Shown in pieces: positions 36,230 to 46,219 of a stretch of 64,000 bases of DNA. The DNA lies in NCBI RefSeq assembly GCF_003967275.1, contig NZ_AP018721.1, positions 1,736,001 to 1,800,000 on the forward strand. Direction: 5' to 3'. A program made the position numbers and the translations under genes. A model generated the notes under the pieces. The model was not told the origin of the DNA, ran no database searches, and worked only from the letters and a program-made list of their open reading frames with translations. Source of the DNA: Sulfuritortus calidifontis (GTDB lineage: Bacteria > Pseudomonadota > Gammaproteobacteria > Burkholderiales > Thiobacillaceae). The first letter of the stretch is position 1. The number at the start of each line of letters is the position of its first letter.

Positions 36230-37129
36230 CTACTCGTTCCAAAGCCAGGCCGCCCCCCGCACCCCGCTCGAATCGCCATAGCGTGCCGGCAGCAGCCAGG
36301 TGCGCACGTTGTCGGAAAACACATAATTCCCCCATAGCCGCGGCACATTGGCATACAGCCGCGACAGGTTCGACAGTCCGCCGCCGAGCACGATCGCCTC
36401 GGGGTCGAGCACATTGATCACTTGGGCCAGGCCACGCGACAGGCGGTCTTCATAGCGCGCCAGCGCCGCCTCGCACACCGCATCGCCGGCCGCCGCCCGC
36501 CGAGCCAGTTCCGCCGGCTGCACATCTAGCCGATCGATCCGCCGTACCTCGCGACTCAGGCCCGGCCCCGACAGCCAGGTCTCCAGGCAGCCGTGCTTGC
36601 CGCAATAGCAGGAGGGCCCCGGCAACTCCTCGGCCCGCGGCCAGGGCAAGGGGTTGTGCCCCCACTCGCCGGCGATGGCGTTGGGCCCGGTCAGGACATG
36701 GCCGCGCACCACCACGCCGCCGCCGCAGCCGGTGCCCAGGATGACGCCGAACACCACCTCGGCCCCGGCCGCGGCGCCATCGGTCGCTTCGGACAGGGCG
36801 AAGCAGTTGGCGTCGTTGGCGATGCGCACCGGCCGGTTGAGCAAGGCCTCGATGTCCTCCTTCAGCCGGCGGCCGTTGAGGCAGACCGAGTTGGAGTTCT
36901 TCATCAGGCCGCTGGCCGGCGAGATCGCGCCCGGCGTGCCGATGCCCACGCTGCCGCGCCCGCCCAGGGCCTGCTCGGCCTCGGCCACCAAGGCCGCCAT
37001 GGCGTCCAGGGTGCCGGCATAGCTGCCCTGCGGCGTCGGCACCCGCTTGCGCCACAGCTCGGCACCGGCCGCATCCAGGGCGACCAGTTCGATCTTGGTG
37101 CCGCCCAAATCGATACCGAAACGAAGCAT
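36230..37129 (-). CDS. mak: Fructokinase of the ROK family (Mak-like)
   Basis: The 299-residue product follows E. coli Mak closely: FGIDLGGTKIELVALDAAG, DANCFALSEATDGAAAGA, GEWGHNPLPW, the zinc motif CYCGKHGCLETW, and a GDSSGVRGAAWLW C terminus. It should phosphorylate fructose (possibly mannose or glucosamine) to the 6-phosphate. The product could feed the phosphoketolase encoded at 46 kb. It converges on the HD-GYP gene with a 16-nt gap and diverges from an SseB-like gene. Confidence 0.92.
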   Translation of the reverse strand: MLRFGIDLGGTKIELVALDAAGAELWRKRVPTPQGSYAGTLDAMAALVAEAEQALGGRGSVGIGTPGAISPASGLMKNSNSVCLNGRRLKEDIEALLNRPVRIANDANCFALSEATDGAAAGAEVVFGVILGTGCGGGVVVRGHVLTGPNAIAGEWGHNPLPWPRAEELPGPSCYCGKHGCLETWLSGPGLSREVRRIDRLDVQPAELARRAAAGDAVCEAALARYEDRLSRGLAQVINVLDPEAIVLGGGLSNLSRLYANVPRLWGNYVFSDNVRTWLLPARYGDSSGVRGAAWLWNE

Positions 37130-37214
37130 GCTGTCCTCCTTGCCGCCATTCTAGCGGGGTGCGCCGGGCCCGCGCCGATGCTATGCTGACGGCCTTATCT
37201 GGACGGTCTTTCCC

Positions 37215-37640
37215 ATGGATATCCCGCTGCAACCCAAGAACGATCTCGAATACCTGCTGACCGAGCTGCATGCCGGCGAGATCGACCCCGAAACCTTCGC
37301 CCAGCGCCTGCTTCACTTGCAGGTGTTCATGCCGGTGCAGGACGAGAAACACGCCATCGCCGGCTTCCAACGCTCCACCCAGGCCCAGCCCCTAGTGCTC
37401 GAGGCCGACGACGGCAGCGCCGTGCTGGTGCTGTTCTCGGCGCCGGAGCGGGCCAAGGTCTTCATGAGCGACTTCCCCGGCTACAGCGGCGGCCTGCTCA
37501 CCGAGTTCTCCTGGGTGCTGCGGCGCATGGCCGACAACGTCGGCATCGCGCTCAACCCCGGCATGGAACTGGGCATCGACTTCGACACCGACATGATCGC
37601 CATGATGCTGGCCCTGCTGCCGGAGGAGGGCAAGGCATGA
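37215..37640 (+). CDS. SseB-like small protein
   Basis: The 141-residue product matches the SseB N-terminal domain pattern (DDGSAVLVLFSAPERAKVF followed by LNPGMELGIDFD). The family was first seen near type III secretion genes but is broad and its role is not established. It starts 85 nt from the divergent mak gene and overlaps the next ORF by 4 nt, so it is coupled to it. No signal peptide or membrane segment is visible. Confidence 0.65.
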   Translation: MDIPLQPKNDLEYLLTELHAGEIDPETFAQRLLHLQVFMPVQDEKHAIAGFQRSTQAQPLVLEADDGSAVLVLFSAPERAKVFMSDFPGYSGGLLTEFSWVLRRMADNVGIALNPGMELGIDFDTDMIAMMLALLPEEGKA

Positions 37641-38209
37641 GCGAGTTCCACACCTTCCAGCGGCCGGACGTCGCCAAGCTCGGGCCCCAGGTCGGCGAGG
37701 TCTATTCCGCCGCGCACAACCGCTACGACGAGGGCGCCCGCTACAGCTACAGCGACCAGGCCCACGACCTGGTGCTGTTCTGGGCCGGCCCGACTCGGAC
37801 CGAGATCGAGGGCCTGCGCGACCAGCCGGTCGAGGTCGGCCTATTCAGCCACGGCCCCGCGGCCTTCCTGCTCTACAAGATCCAGAACGTCTGCGAATGG
37901 TCGGACGTCGCTTTCAACGTCCAGCTCGTGCCCGAGGCCGAGCGCGAGCTGCCGGCCGAGCCGCCCGGCGAGCGCGGCCGCTTGCGCATCACCCTGGTCA
38001 ACGCCGACGACGGCATCGTGGTGGCCAAGCGCCTGGTCTCGCTCGACAAGGTGATGACTCAGGCCCTGCGCCACGTCATGCAGGAACAGGCGGCGCAGCC
38101 CTTCAACCGCCTGCTCTACGACGCCGCCGTGCAGGAGGTGCACGGTCGCTTCGCCGACAGCGACGCCATGGTGCAGGCGGCCGAGGTGGTCGAGGCCACC
38201 CTGGGCTGA
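37637..38209 (+). CDS. Conserved hypothetical protein
   Basis: The 190-residue product starts in an ATGA overlap with the SseB-like ORF and its stop overlaps the oxidase start (TGATG). It is soluble, with aromatic and acidic stretches (YDEGARYSYSDQAHDLVLFW) and no cysteine motif. I do not recognise the family. Tight packing with its two neighbours argues that it is a real gene, and it may work with the SseB-like protein. Confidence 0.7.
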   Translation: MSEFHTFQRPDVAKLGPQVGEVYSAAHNRYDEGARYSYSDQAHDLVLFWAGPTRTEIEGLRDQPVEVGLFSHGPAAFLLYKIQNVCEWSDVAFNVQLVPEAERELPAEPPGERGRLRITLVNADDGIVVAKRLVSLDKVMTQALRHVMQEQAAQPFNRLLYDAAVQEVHGRFADSDAMVQAAEVVEATLG

Positions 38210-39591
38210 TGCCGTCCCCCGCCGCACTCGACGCCTTCGTCGCGCTGCTTGGCCCCGACCGGGCCCGCAGCGACGCCGATACGCTGACTCTCTACGCCCA
38301 GGACGAAACCCCGGGCCGCTGCCTGCCCGAGGCCGTGCTCTTCCCCCACTCGCATGAAGAGGTGGCCGCCATCGTACGCCTGGCGCTCGAACACCGGCTG
38401 GCCATCACCCCGCGCGGCGCCGGCTCCGGCAACGTCGGCGGCGCCCAGCCGACGCCGGGCAGCCTGGTGCTCAGCTTCGAGTGCATGAACCGCGTCCTCG
38501 AATTCAACCCGGCCGACCGCCTGATCGTGGTGCAGACCGGCGTGGTCACCGACGACATCGACCGCCTCGCCCGCAGCGCCGGCCTGATGTATGCGCCCGA
38601 CCCCGGCAGCAGCGCCTACTGCCGCATCGGCGGCAACCTGGCGATGAACGCGGCCGGCCCGCGCGCGGTGAAATACGGCGTCACCCGCGACCACGTGCTG
38701 GCCCTGCGCGCGGTGACCGGCGCCGGCCGCGAGCTGCGTACCGGCGCCCGTACCAGCAAATACGCCACCGGCTACGACCTCACCCGCCTCCTGATCGGCT
38801 CGGAGGGCACCCTGGCCCTGATCACCGAGGCCACGCTCAAGCTGGTGCCGGCGCCCGAGCGCACCGCCTCCTTCCGCCTCTGCTACGCCAGCAACACCGC
38901 CGCCTGTGCCGCTGTGTCACGGGTGATGCAGCAGCCGGTGGTGCCGAGCGCCCTGGAATTCATGGACCGCCGCTCGATCGAGGCCATCCGCAACTACGGC
39001 GCCGCCGAAGGCCTGCCGCCCGGCACCGAGGCCGTGCTCATGGTCGAGGCCGACGGCCCGGCCGAGGACATCCCGCGCCAGGTCGCCGCGCTGGAGAACG
39101 CCCTGCAGGGCGAAGGCCTGCTCGAACTGCAGACCGGCTTCACCCCGGCCGAGATCCAGACCCTGTGGACCGCGCGCAAATCGCTGTCGCACGCGGTCAA
39201 GAAAATCGCCCCGCTCAAGATCAACGAGGACATCGTGGTGCCGGTCTCGCGCCTGGCCGAACTGGTCGCCGCCATCGACGCCCTCGGCACCCTGCACCGA
39301 CTGCCCATCGTCAGCTTCGGCCATGCCGGCAACGGCAACCTGCATGTCAACCTGATGGTGCATCCGGACGCTGCCGAGGAGATGGCGCGCGCCGAGAGCT
39401 GCCTCAAGGAACTGGTCGAGACCGTGCTGCGCTTGGGCGGCACCCTGTCCGGCGAGCACGGCATCGGCACCAAGAAACGCAAATTCATCCCGCTCGAAAT
39501 CGAGCCCGAGACCCTGGGCCTCATGCGCGAGCTCAAGCGGCTGTTCGACCCCCAGGGCATCCTGAATCCGGGCAAGAAACTGCCGGACTAA
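38209..39591 (+). CDS. FAD-linked oxidase, GlcD/D-lactate dehydrogenase type
   Basis: The 460-residue product has the PCMH/vanillyl-alcohol-oxidase FAD-binding pattern ITPRGAGSGNVGGAQP and DPGSSAYCRIGGNLAMNAAG, and the C-terminal FGHAGNGNLHVNLM and GEHGIGTKKRKFI typical of GlcD, D-2-hydroxyglutarate and D-lactate dehydrogenases. It should oxidise a D-2-hydroxy acid and pass electrons to the respiratory chain. No GlcE or GlcF partner is adjacent, so a stand-alone D-lactate type is likely. It is followed 18 nt later by rlmM. Confidence 0.92.
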   Translation: MPSPAALDAFVALLGPDRARSDADTLTLYAQDETPGRCLPEAVLFPHSHEEVAAIVRLALEHRLAITPRGAGSGNVGGAQPTPGSLVLSFECMNRVLEFNPADRLIVVQTGVVTDDIDRLARSAGLMYAPDPGSSAYCRIGGNLAMNAAGPRAVKYGVTRDHVLALRAVTGAGRELRTGARTSKYATGYDLTRLLIGSEGTLALITEATLKLVPAPERTASFRLCYASNTAACAAVSRVMQQPVVPSALEFMDRRSIEAIRNYGAAEGLPPGTEAVLMVEADGPAEDIPRQVAALENALQGEGLLELQTGFTPAEIQTLWTARKSLSHAVKKIAPLKINEDIVVPVSRLAELVAAIDALGTLHRLPIVSFGHAGNGNLHVNLMVHPDAAEEMARAESCLKELVETVLRLGGTLSGEHGIGTKKRKFIPLEIEPETLGLMRELKRLFDPQGILNPGKKLPD

Positions 39592-39609
39592 CCCTTTCGA
39601 GTTGATCCC

Positions 39610-40659
39610 ATGTCCGGACTATTGCTCTATTGCCGCGGCGGCTTCGAAACCGAGTGCGCCCGCGAGGCGGAAAGCTACGCCTTCGAACTCGGCATCGACA
39701 CCGAGGCCGAGGCCCTGCCCGGCGGCGGCGCCGTCTTCCTGCCGCTGCCGGAAGAGGCCGCCGACGAACTGGCCGCCCTGCCCTTCTTCCGCTGGGTGTT
39801 CGCCCGCCAGTGCCTGCGCGTGATCGGCCACGTCGGCAACCTGCCCGAGCGCGACCGCACCGGCCCCATCGCCCTGGCCGTGCCGCCCGCCGCCTATTGC
39901 GAGCTGTGGCTGGAGGCGGCCGACACCGAGGCCGGCAAGCCGCTGCTGCCCTTCTGCCGCAAGTTCGCGCCCTATCTGGAAAAGGCCCTGATCGAGCGCA
40001 AGGTCAAGCTCGGCAGCCCGCGCGGCCCGCGCCTGCATGTCTTCTTCACCGACAAGCAGACCGCTTGGCTCGCCACCAGCGAACCCGGCAACGCCTCGCC
40101 CTGGCCGCAGGGCATCCCGCGCCTGCGCTTTCCGCACGAGGCGCCCAGCCGCTCGACCATGAAGCTGGCCGAGGCCATCCACGTCTTCCTCGACCAGCAG
40201 GACCAGCAGCGCTACCTCAAGCAGGGCCTGCGCGTGGTCGACCTCGGTGCCGCCCCCGGCGGCTGGACCTGGCAGTTCGCCAGCCGCGGCCTCAAGGTCA
40301 CCGCCGTCGACAACGGCCGCATGGACAAGAAGCTCATGGCCGAATACGACGTGACCCACGTGCAGGACGACGGCTTCCGCTACCGCCCGGTGAAACCGGT
40401 GGACTGGATGGTCTGCGACATGGTCGAGCAGCCGGCGCGCATCGCCCAACTGGTCGCCAAGTGGCTGGCCGAGGGCTGGTGCCGGCGCAGCATCTTCAAC
40501 CTGAAGCTGCCGATGAAAAAACGCTACGAGGAATACCTGCGCTGCAAGGCCCTCATCCAAGACACCCTGCGCAAGGCCAAGGTGCCTTACCGGCTACGGT
40601 TCAAGCAGCTGTATCACGACCGGGAGGAAGTGACGGGGTATCTGGAACGGCGGGAGTGA
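39610..40659 (+). CDS. rlmM: 23S rRNA (cytidine-2498-2'-O)-methyltransferase
   Basis: The 349-residue product has an N-terminal THUMP-like region (LLLYCRGGFETECAREAESYA) and a Rossmann methyltransferase domain with DLGAAPGGWTWQ and the K-D-K-E-type residues in MKKRYEEYL. RlmM of E. coli (366 residues) methylates C2498 of 23S rRNA. The gene starts 18 nt after the oxidase and ends before a short region holding a gene remnant. Confidence 0.95.
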   Translation: MSGLLLYCRGGFETECAREAESYAFELGIDTEAEALPGGGAVFLPLPEEAADELAALPFFRWVFARQCLRVIGHVGNLPERDRTGPIALAVPPAAYCELWLEAADTEAGKPLLPFCRKFAPYLEKALIERKVKLGSPRGPRLHVFFTDKQTAWLATSEPGNASPWPQGIPRLRFPHEAPSRSTMKLAEAIHVFLDQQDQQRYLKQGLRVVDLGAAPGGWTWQFASRGLKVTAVDNGRMDKKLMAEYDVTHVQDDGFRYRPVKPVDWMVCDMVEQPARIAQLVAKWLAEGWCRRSIFNLKLPMKKRYEEYLRCKALIQDTLRKAKVPYRLRFKQLYHDREEVTGYLERRE

Positions 40660-40734
40660 GGACGTAGGCTGCACTCCGTGCACCGTTGAACCGTGCGTGG
40701 AACGCACCCCGCAACTGGGGTAACATTTCACGGC

Positions 40735-40791
40735 ATGGGATACCGCCTGACCGAACATGCCAGATTGGAAATGCAGCGCCGGCGTGTCTAA
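40735..40791 (+). pseudogene. Fragment of a DUF4258/BrnT-like toxin gene
   Basis: A start codon and 18 codons read MGYRLTEHARLEMQRRRV before a TAA. The pattern YxLTxHAxxxMxxRR is the start of DUF4258 proteins, which are usually 80-100 residues long. The rest of the gene is missing, so this is a decayed or truncated copy between rlmM and the P-II gene. Confidence 0.5.
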
Positions 40792-40876
40792 CACTTGGGC
40801 CATAGCCTAGGTGGCTAGCGCAACTCCAACGCCAAATACCCCAATAGATGCTTATTGGCCATACCAGCCCTTCGTG

Positions 40877-41239
<363 letters not shown>

Positions 41240-41342
41240 TCAGATTAACGCAGTTTTTTCATTCGTGGATCAAGCTTGCCGAGCAAACGAGCCATGCTCA
41301 ATAGCGCGAGCCCATTCTTGGTCGAACCTTCCCTCATCCCAA

Positions 41343-41395
41343 CCCTTCTCCCTGAGGGAGAAGGGCTTTAACTTCCCTCTCCCTCTGGGAGAGGG
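41343..41395. repeat. Two adjacent C/G palindromes between nadE and glnB
   Basis: CCCTTCTCCCT/AGGGAGAAGGG (41343-41353/41355-41365) and CCCTCTCCC/GGGAGAGGG (41375-41383/41387-41395) are back to back. They could reduce read-through from nadE into glnB. Confidence 0.65.
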
Positions 41396-41420
41396 AGCGA
41401 GGGTGAGGGACAGCGGAGCA

Positions 41421-43031
41421 TCACCTGAAGGGGGCCCGGTACTTGTTGGTAATAGGATACCGCCGATCGCGGCCGAAGCCACGCCTGGTGACGCGAATGC
41501 CGGGCGGGGCCTGGCGGCGCTTGTATTCGGAGAAGTCGATCAGGCGCACGACCTTGCGCACGGTGGCCTCATCAAAGCCCTCGGCCACGATCTCGGCTGG
41601 CGAGCGGTCGAGCTCGACGTAACGCTCCATGATCGCGTCCAGAATATCGTAGGGCGGCAGGCTGTCCTGGTCGACCTGGTCGGGTTTGAGCTCGGCGGAG
41701 GGCGGCCGGGTGATGATGCGCTCGGGGATGACCGGCGACAAACTATTCCGGTAGCGCGACAGCGCCCAGACCAGGGTCTTGGAGATGTCCTTCAGCACGG
41801 CATAGCCGCCGGCCATGTCGCCGTAGAGCGTGGCGTAGCCGGTGGCCATTTCGCTCTTGTTGCCGGTGGTGAGCACCAGCTTGCCGAACTTGTTGGACAG
41901 CGCCATGAGCAGGACGCCGCGGATGCGGGCCTGGATGTTCTCTTCGGTGGTGTCGGCGGCCCGGCCGGCGAATTCGCCCGCCAGTTCGGCCAGGAAGGCG
42001 TCGAACATGGGCTTGATCGGCTGCACGCTGTAGTGGATGCCGAGGTTCTTGGCCAGCTGCTCGGCGTCCTGCAGGCTAATGTCGGCGGTGTAGCGCGAGG
42101 GCATCATCACCGCGTGCACCCGCTCGGGGCCGAGGGCGTCGGCCGCCACCGCCACCGTCAGCGCGGAGTCGATGCCGCCGGACAGGCCGACCAGGGCCCC
42201 GGCGAAGCCGTTCTTGCCGATGTAGTCACGCACGCCGACCACCAGGGCCTGGTAGACGCTGGCCTCGATGCCGGGCCAGTCGTGCCACTCACCCTTGGGC
42301 ACGCCGTCGTTCAATTCGACCAGGTGCAGACCTTCCTCGAAGGCCGGGCACTGCGCGGCAATCTTGCCCTGGGCGTCGACGGCGAAGGAGCCGCCGTCGA
42401 AGATCAACTCGTCCTGACCGCCGACCATGTTGAGGTAGATTAGCGGCAGGCCGTTTTCGAACACGCGGGCATGGGCCACGGCGTGGCGCTCGGTCTGCTT
42501 GCCGACGTGGAAGGGCGAGGCGTTGAGCACCAGCATAACCTCCGCGCCGGCGGCCTTGGCCTGGGCCATGGGCTCGGGGAACCAGATGTCTTCGCAGATA
42601 TTGATGCCGAAGCGAATCCCGTCGACCTCGAACACGCAAGGCGCACTGCCCGGGCTGAACGTGCGCACCTCGTCGAACACGGAATAGTTGGGCAGTTGCT
42701 GCTTGCGGTAGACGCCGAGGGTTTGGCCGTCGCGCAGCACGGTGGCGGCGTTGTAGCGGCGGCCGTCGGCCATCAAGGGGTGGCCGACCACGACGGCCAG
42801 GCCCTGGGGCAAGTGGCGGGCCAGGCCGGCGAGCACCCGGGCATTCTCGGCATAGAAGTCGTCGCGCAGGGCCAGGTCTTCCGGCGGGTAACCGCAGAGG
42901 GCCAGTTCCGGGGTGAGCAGCAAGGCGGCGCCGGCCACGGCGGCCTGGTCGGCCAGATCGGCGATGCGGGCGGCATTGCCTGCCAGATCGCCGACGACGG
43001 GGTTGAATTGGGCTAGGGCGATTCGGATCAT
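41421..43031 (-). CDS. nadE: Glutamine-dependent NAD+ synthetase
   Basis: The 536-residue protein combines an N-terminal nitrilase-type glutaminase domain (Glu in LLTPELALCG, Lys in VYRKQQLPNY, Cys in INICEDIWF) with a C-terminal ATP-binding synthetase domain (LVGLSGGIDSALTVAVAA). It converts nicotinate adenine dinucleotide to NAD+ using glutamine. The ATG at 43031 is preferred over an upstream TTG. It lies 43 nt after the phosphorylase gene on the same strand, so they may share a transcript. Confidence 0.95.
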   Translation of the reverse strand: MIRIALAQFNPVVGDLAGNAARIADLADQAAVAGAALLLTPELALCGYPPEDLALRDDFYAENARVLAGLARHLPQGLAVVVGHPLMADGRRYNAATVLRDGQTLGVYRKQQLPNYSVFDEVRTFSPGSAPCVFEVDGIRFGINICEDIWFPEPMAQAKAAGAEVMLVLNASPFHVGKQTERHAVAHARVFENGLPLIYLNMVGGQDELIFDGGSFAVDAQGKIAAQCPAFEEGLHLVELNDGVPKGEWHDWPGIEASVYQALVVGVRDYIGKNGFAGALVGLSGGIDSALTVAVAADALGPERVHAVMMPSRYTADISLQDAEQLAKNLGIHYSVQPIKPMFDAFLAELAGEFAGRAADTTEENIQARIRGVLLMALSNKFGKLVLTTGNKSEMATGYATLYGDMAGGYAVLKDISKTLVWALSRYRNSLSPVIPERIITRPPSAELKPDQVDQDSLPPYDILDAIMERYVELDRSPAEIVAEGFDEATVRKVVRLIDFSEYKRRQAPPGIRVTRRGFGRDRRYPITNKYRAPFR

Positions 43032-43073
43032 GCCCAATGATGCCTTGCAGCACGCGCGCCTTCAAGCAATCGC

Positions 43074-44783
43074 TTAGCGCAAATAGGCCTCGGTCGCGTA
43101 GCGCCGCATCATGCGCTGGCTGTTGAAGTAGGCGGCGTTCTTGCTGATGGCACCCTTCATCACGGCGACCCAGCCGGCGCGGTTGTCGTACCACAGCGGC
43201 AGCACCACCTGTTCCAGCTTGTCGTAGAGCATGGCCGCATCGCCGCCGTTGGCATTAGTGTTGTCGTCGCCGATGGCCCAGCCGGTCACGCCCTCGATGC
43301 AGCCTTCCAGCCACCAGCCGTCCAGCACCGACAGTTGTGGCACGCCGTTGAAGGCGGCCTTCATGCCGCTGGTGCCCGAGGCCTCCAGCGGCCTGAGGGG
43401 GGTGTTGAGCCAGACGTCGGCGCCCGAGACCATGGCAAGCGCCGTCGCCATGTCGTAGTTGGGCAGGAAGGCCATGGGGATGATCCCGTTCAGTTCGCGC
43501 ATATGGCCATGCAGCGCCTCGATCAGGCGTTTGCCCTCGGCATCCTTGGGATGGGCCTTGCCCGCCATGACCAACTGGAAGGGCCGCTTGCGGGCAATGG
43601 CCTTCAGCCGCTCCAGATCGGCGAACAGCATCTCCGGGCGCTTGTAGGCGGTCATCCGGCGGGCGAAGCCGAGGATGGGCTGGTCGGGATCGAGGGCCAC
43701 GCCGGTGCGCTGCTGCACCGTGTCGATCAGGTCCCGCTTGCACTCGATGTGGGCCTGCCAGATCTGCTCGTCGGGAATGCGGTCGGCCCGCGCGAGCAGT
43801 TCCGGCTCGTGGCACCAGCCCGGCACGTTGGCGTCGTAGAGGGCGCCGAAATGCAGATTGGTCCAGGTGGACGAATGCACCCCGTTGGTGATGGCATGCA
43901 CGGCATAGCCAGGGAACAGTTTCCTGGAGGTTTCGGCATGGCGCTTGGCCACGCCGTTGACGAATTCGGAGAGGTTCAGCGCCAGTTGCGTCATGTTCAG
44001 CCGATCCTGCCCGGCCAACAGCTTGATGGTGGCGAGGTCCAGCAGATCGCCATAAATCTGTTGCACCCGATCGTAAGCGAACTTGTCGTGGCCCGCCTCG
44101 ATCGGAGTGTGGGTGGTGAAGACGCACAGGTCGCGCACCCGCGGCACATCGTAGCGGCTCTCGCCGGGCCGTAGCTCCTCGGGGGCATAGGCATACCGCC
44201 GCAACAGGGCCAGGGTGAGAAAGGCCGAGTGGCCCTCGTTCATGTGGTAGCCGATCACTCTGAAACCCAAGGCCTGGAGCATGGCCACCCCGCCGACGCC
44301 GAGCACCATCTCTTGCTTGATGCGGTAGGCCTCGTCGCCGCCGTAGAGATAGTGAGTGATATCCCGGTCCTGGTGGTGATTGACCGGCAAATCGGTGTCC
44401 AGCAGCAATACGGGAATACCGCCGCCGGTGCGCGAGCGGGCCACATAGAGCCAGCCACCCACCCAGACCTGGCGGCCCTCCAGGTTCAGGGCCACGGCGG
44501 CATCGAGCCGGCTGGCATGGTGACTGGGCTCCCAGGCATCTGGGTGCTCGACCTGCCGGCCGGCCGCATCGATCTCCTGGCGAAAGTAGCCGGCCCGGGA
44601 AACCAGGGTCACCGCCACCATGGGCAGGGCCATGTCGGCCGCCGCCCTCAAGGTATCGCCGGCCAACACGCCCAGGCCGCCGCTGTATGTCGGGATATCG
44701 TTGACCAGCGCGATCTCCATCGAGAAATAAGCGATCCGAGGCTGGTGGATGAAGTCGTCGATGGAGAAACGGGCATTCGGCAT
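43074..44783 (-). CDS. glgP: Alpha-glucan (glycogen) phosphorylase, short type
   Basis: The 569-residue product belongs to the shorter alpha-glucan phosphorylase family: IAYFSMEIALVNDIPTYSGG, HMNEGHSAFL, AITNGVHSSTW, and the PLP-lysine motif EASGTSGMKAAFNG. It releases glucose-1-phosphate from glycogen or maltodextrin. It runs divergently from ackA and upstream of nadE. Its presence close to ackA and xfp suggests a route from stored glycogen to acetate. Confidence 0.93.
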   Translation of the reverse strand: MPNARFSIDDFIHQPRIAYFSMEIALVNDIPTYSGGLGVLAGDTLRAAADMALPMVAVTLVSRAGYFRQEIDAAGRQVEHPDAWEPSHHASRLDAAVALNLEGRQVWVGGWLYVARSRTGGGIPVLLLDTDLPVNHHQDRDITHYLYGGDEAYRIKQEMVLGVGGVAMLQALGFRVIGYHMNEGHSAFLTLALLRRYAYAPEELRPGESRYDVPRVRDLCVFTTHTPIEAGHDKFAYDRVQQIYGDLLDLATIKLLAGQDRLNMTQLALNLSEFVNGVAKRHAETSRKLFPGYAVHAITNGVHSSTWTNLHFGALYDANVPGWCHEPELLARADRIPDEQIWQAHIECKRDLIDTVQQRTGVALDPDQPILGFARRMTAYKRPEMLFADLERLKAIARKRPFQLVMAGKAHPKDAEGKRLIEALHGHMRELNGIIPMAFLPNYDMATALAMVSGADVWLNTPLRPLEASGTSGMKAAFNGVPQLSVLDGWWLEGCIEGVTGWAIGDDNTNANGGDAAMLYDKLEQVVLPLWYDNRAGWVAVMKGAISKNAAYFNSQRMMRRYATEAYLR

Positions 44784-44925
44784 GATTCGCTTTCAAGTCC
44801 GCGCGGTTGACCGGACACACGCTAAGCCATGCGAGCGCATGCGGTGAATGTGCCTTATCAGGGGAAAACGCTAATGTATATATAGTATCTCCAGGCCACT
44901 TCGGCCCTGCCCAAGGTCCCATACC
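44784..44925. promoter_or_regulatory. Divergent promoter region of glgP and ackA
   Basis: These 142 nt hold a perfect 6-bp inverted repeat CATGCG/CGCATG (44828-44833/44836-44841) and an A/T-rich tract AATGTATATATAGTAT at 44873-44888 with -10-like TATAGT. The genes are divergent, so shared control is likely. Confidence 0.5.
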
Positions 44926-46104
44926 ATGGACAACGCCATCCTGATCATCAACGCCGGCTCCTCGAGCCTGAAGTTCGCCCTCTATCGGGTAGAGCCAGGG
45001 CCAAGCTTCGAGCCCTGGTATCGCGGCATCATCGAGGAGATCGGTGGCGCTTCGCGCATGCGGGTGAGTCTGGCACCGACCGCCGAGGAGTTGCTCGACC
45101 AGCCGCTTGCCGCACGCGACCACGACGAGGCCATATGGGAAATGCTGGCCTGGCTGGCGCCGCGGCTCGACGGTCTGGATCTCATCGCCGCCGGCCACCG
45201 CGTGGTGCACGGCGGCGCCGAGCACGCGGCGCCGGTGCGCGTCGACGAGACCGTGCTGACCAAACTGGAACGCCTGATCCCGATCGACCCGCTGCACCAG
45301 CCGCACAACCTGGCCGGCATCCGCGCCCTGCTGCAGGCCCGGCCCGGGTTGCCGCAGGTGGCCTGCTTCGACACCGCCTTTCACCGAACCCTGCCCGAGC
45401 TGGCCCAGCGCTTTGCCCTGCCGCGCGAACTGCATGACGCCGGCGTACGCCGCTACGGCTTTCATGGCCTGTCCTATGAATACATCGCCTCGGTGCTGCC
45501 CGACTATCTGGGCGATCGGGCCGAAGGCCGGGTGATCGTCGCCCATCTGGGCAACGGCGCCAGCCTGTGCGCCATGCAGAACCGGCGCAGCGTCGAGACC
45601 ACCATGAGCTTCACCCCGCTCGACGGCCTGCCCATGGGCACCCGCTGCGGCGCCATCGATCCGGCGATCCCGCTCTACCTCATGCGCGAGCAGGGCCTGG
45701 ATCTCGCTGCGGTATCCGAGCTCCTGCACCAGCGTTCCGGCCTGCTCGGCCTGTCGGGCACAAGCTCCGACATGCGCCAGCTACTGGAAGGCGACACGCC
45801 GGCGGCGCGGCTGGCGGTGGCACACTTCGTCTATCAGGTGGCCAAGGCAGTCGGCGCCCTGGCCGTGGCCCTGGACGGCCTGGACGCCCTGGTCTTCACC
45901 GCCGGCATCGGCGAGCACGCGGCGCCGGTGCGGGCAGCGATCTGCGCCCGGCTGGGCTGGCTCGGCCTGACGCTCGATCCGGTGGCCAACGCCGCGCATG
46001 GCCCCTGCATCAGCCAGCCCGACAGCCCGATCGGCGCCTGGGTAATCCCCACCGATGAAGAACTCGTGATCGCCCGCCAGACATACGCCCTGGCCGCGGC
46101 CTGA
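44926..46104 (+). CDS. ackA: Acetate kinase
   Basis: The 392-residue product begins ILIINAGSSSLKFALY (phosphate-1 motif) and contains AHLGNGASLCAMQNRRSVET, GFHGLSYEYI and IGEHAAPVRA of the ASKHA fold. It interconverts acetyl phosphate with acetate and ATP. No pta gene is adjacent; instead phosphoketolase follows, which makes acetyl phosphate directly. This pairing is the hallmark of a phosphoketolase pathway. Spacing to xfp is 115 nt. Confidence 0.96.
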   Translation: MDNAILIINAGSSSLKFALYRVEPGPSFEPWYRGIIEEIGGASRMRVSLAPTAEELLDQPLAARDHDEAIWEMLAWLAPRLDGLDLIAAGHRVVHGGAEHAAPVRVDETVLTKLERLIPIDPLHQPHNLAGIRALLQARPGLPQVACFDTAFHRTLPELAQRFALPRELHDAGVRRYGFHGLSYEYIASVLPDYLGDRAEGRVIVAHLGNGASLCAMQNRRSVETTMSFTPLDGLPMGTRCGAIDPAIPLYLMREQGLDLAAVSELLHQRSGLLGLSGTSSDMRQLLEGDTPAARLAVAHFVYQVAKAVGALAVALDGLDALVFTAGIGEHAAPVRAAICARLGWLGLTLDPVANAAHGPCISQPDSPIGAWVIPTDEELVIARQTYALAAA

Positions 46105-46219
46105 ACGCCGCTTCATCGTGCGGTAAAACAGCTCGCCTATAGTGTGGAAGGCGCAGCAACCCGGGCCGCCCGGGGCCGATTGCTGCCGCAACCACCCCGT
46201 CACGAACCGAGGCCAGAAG

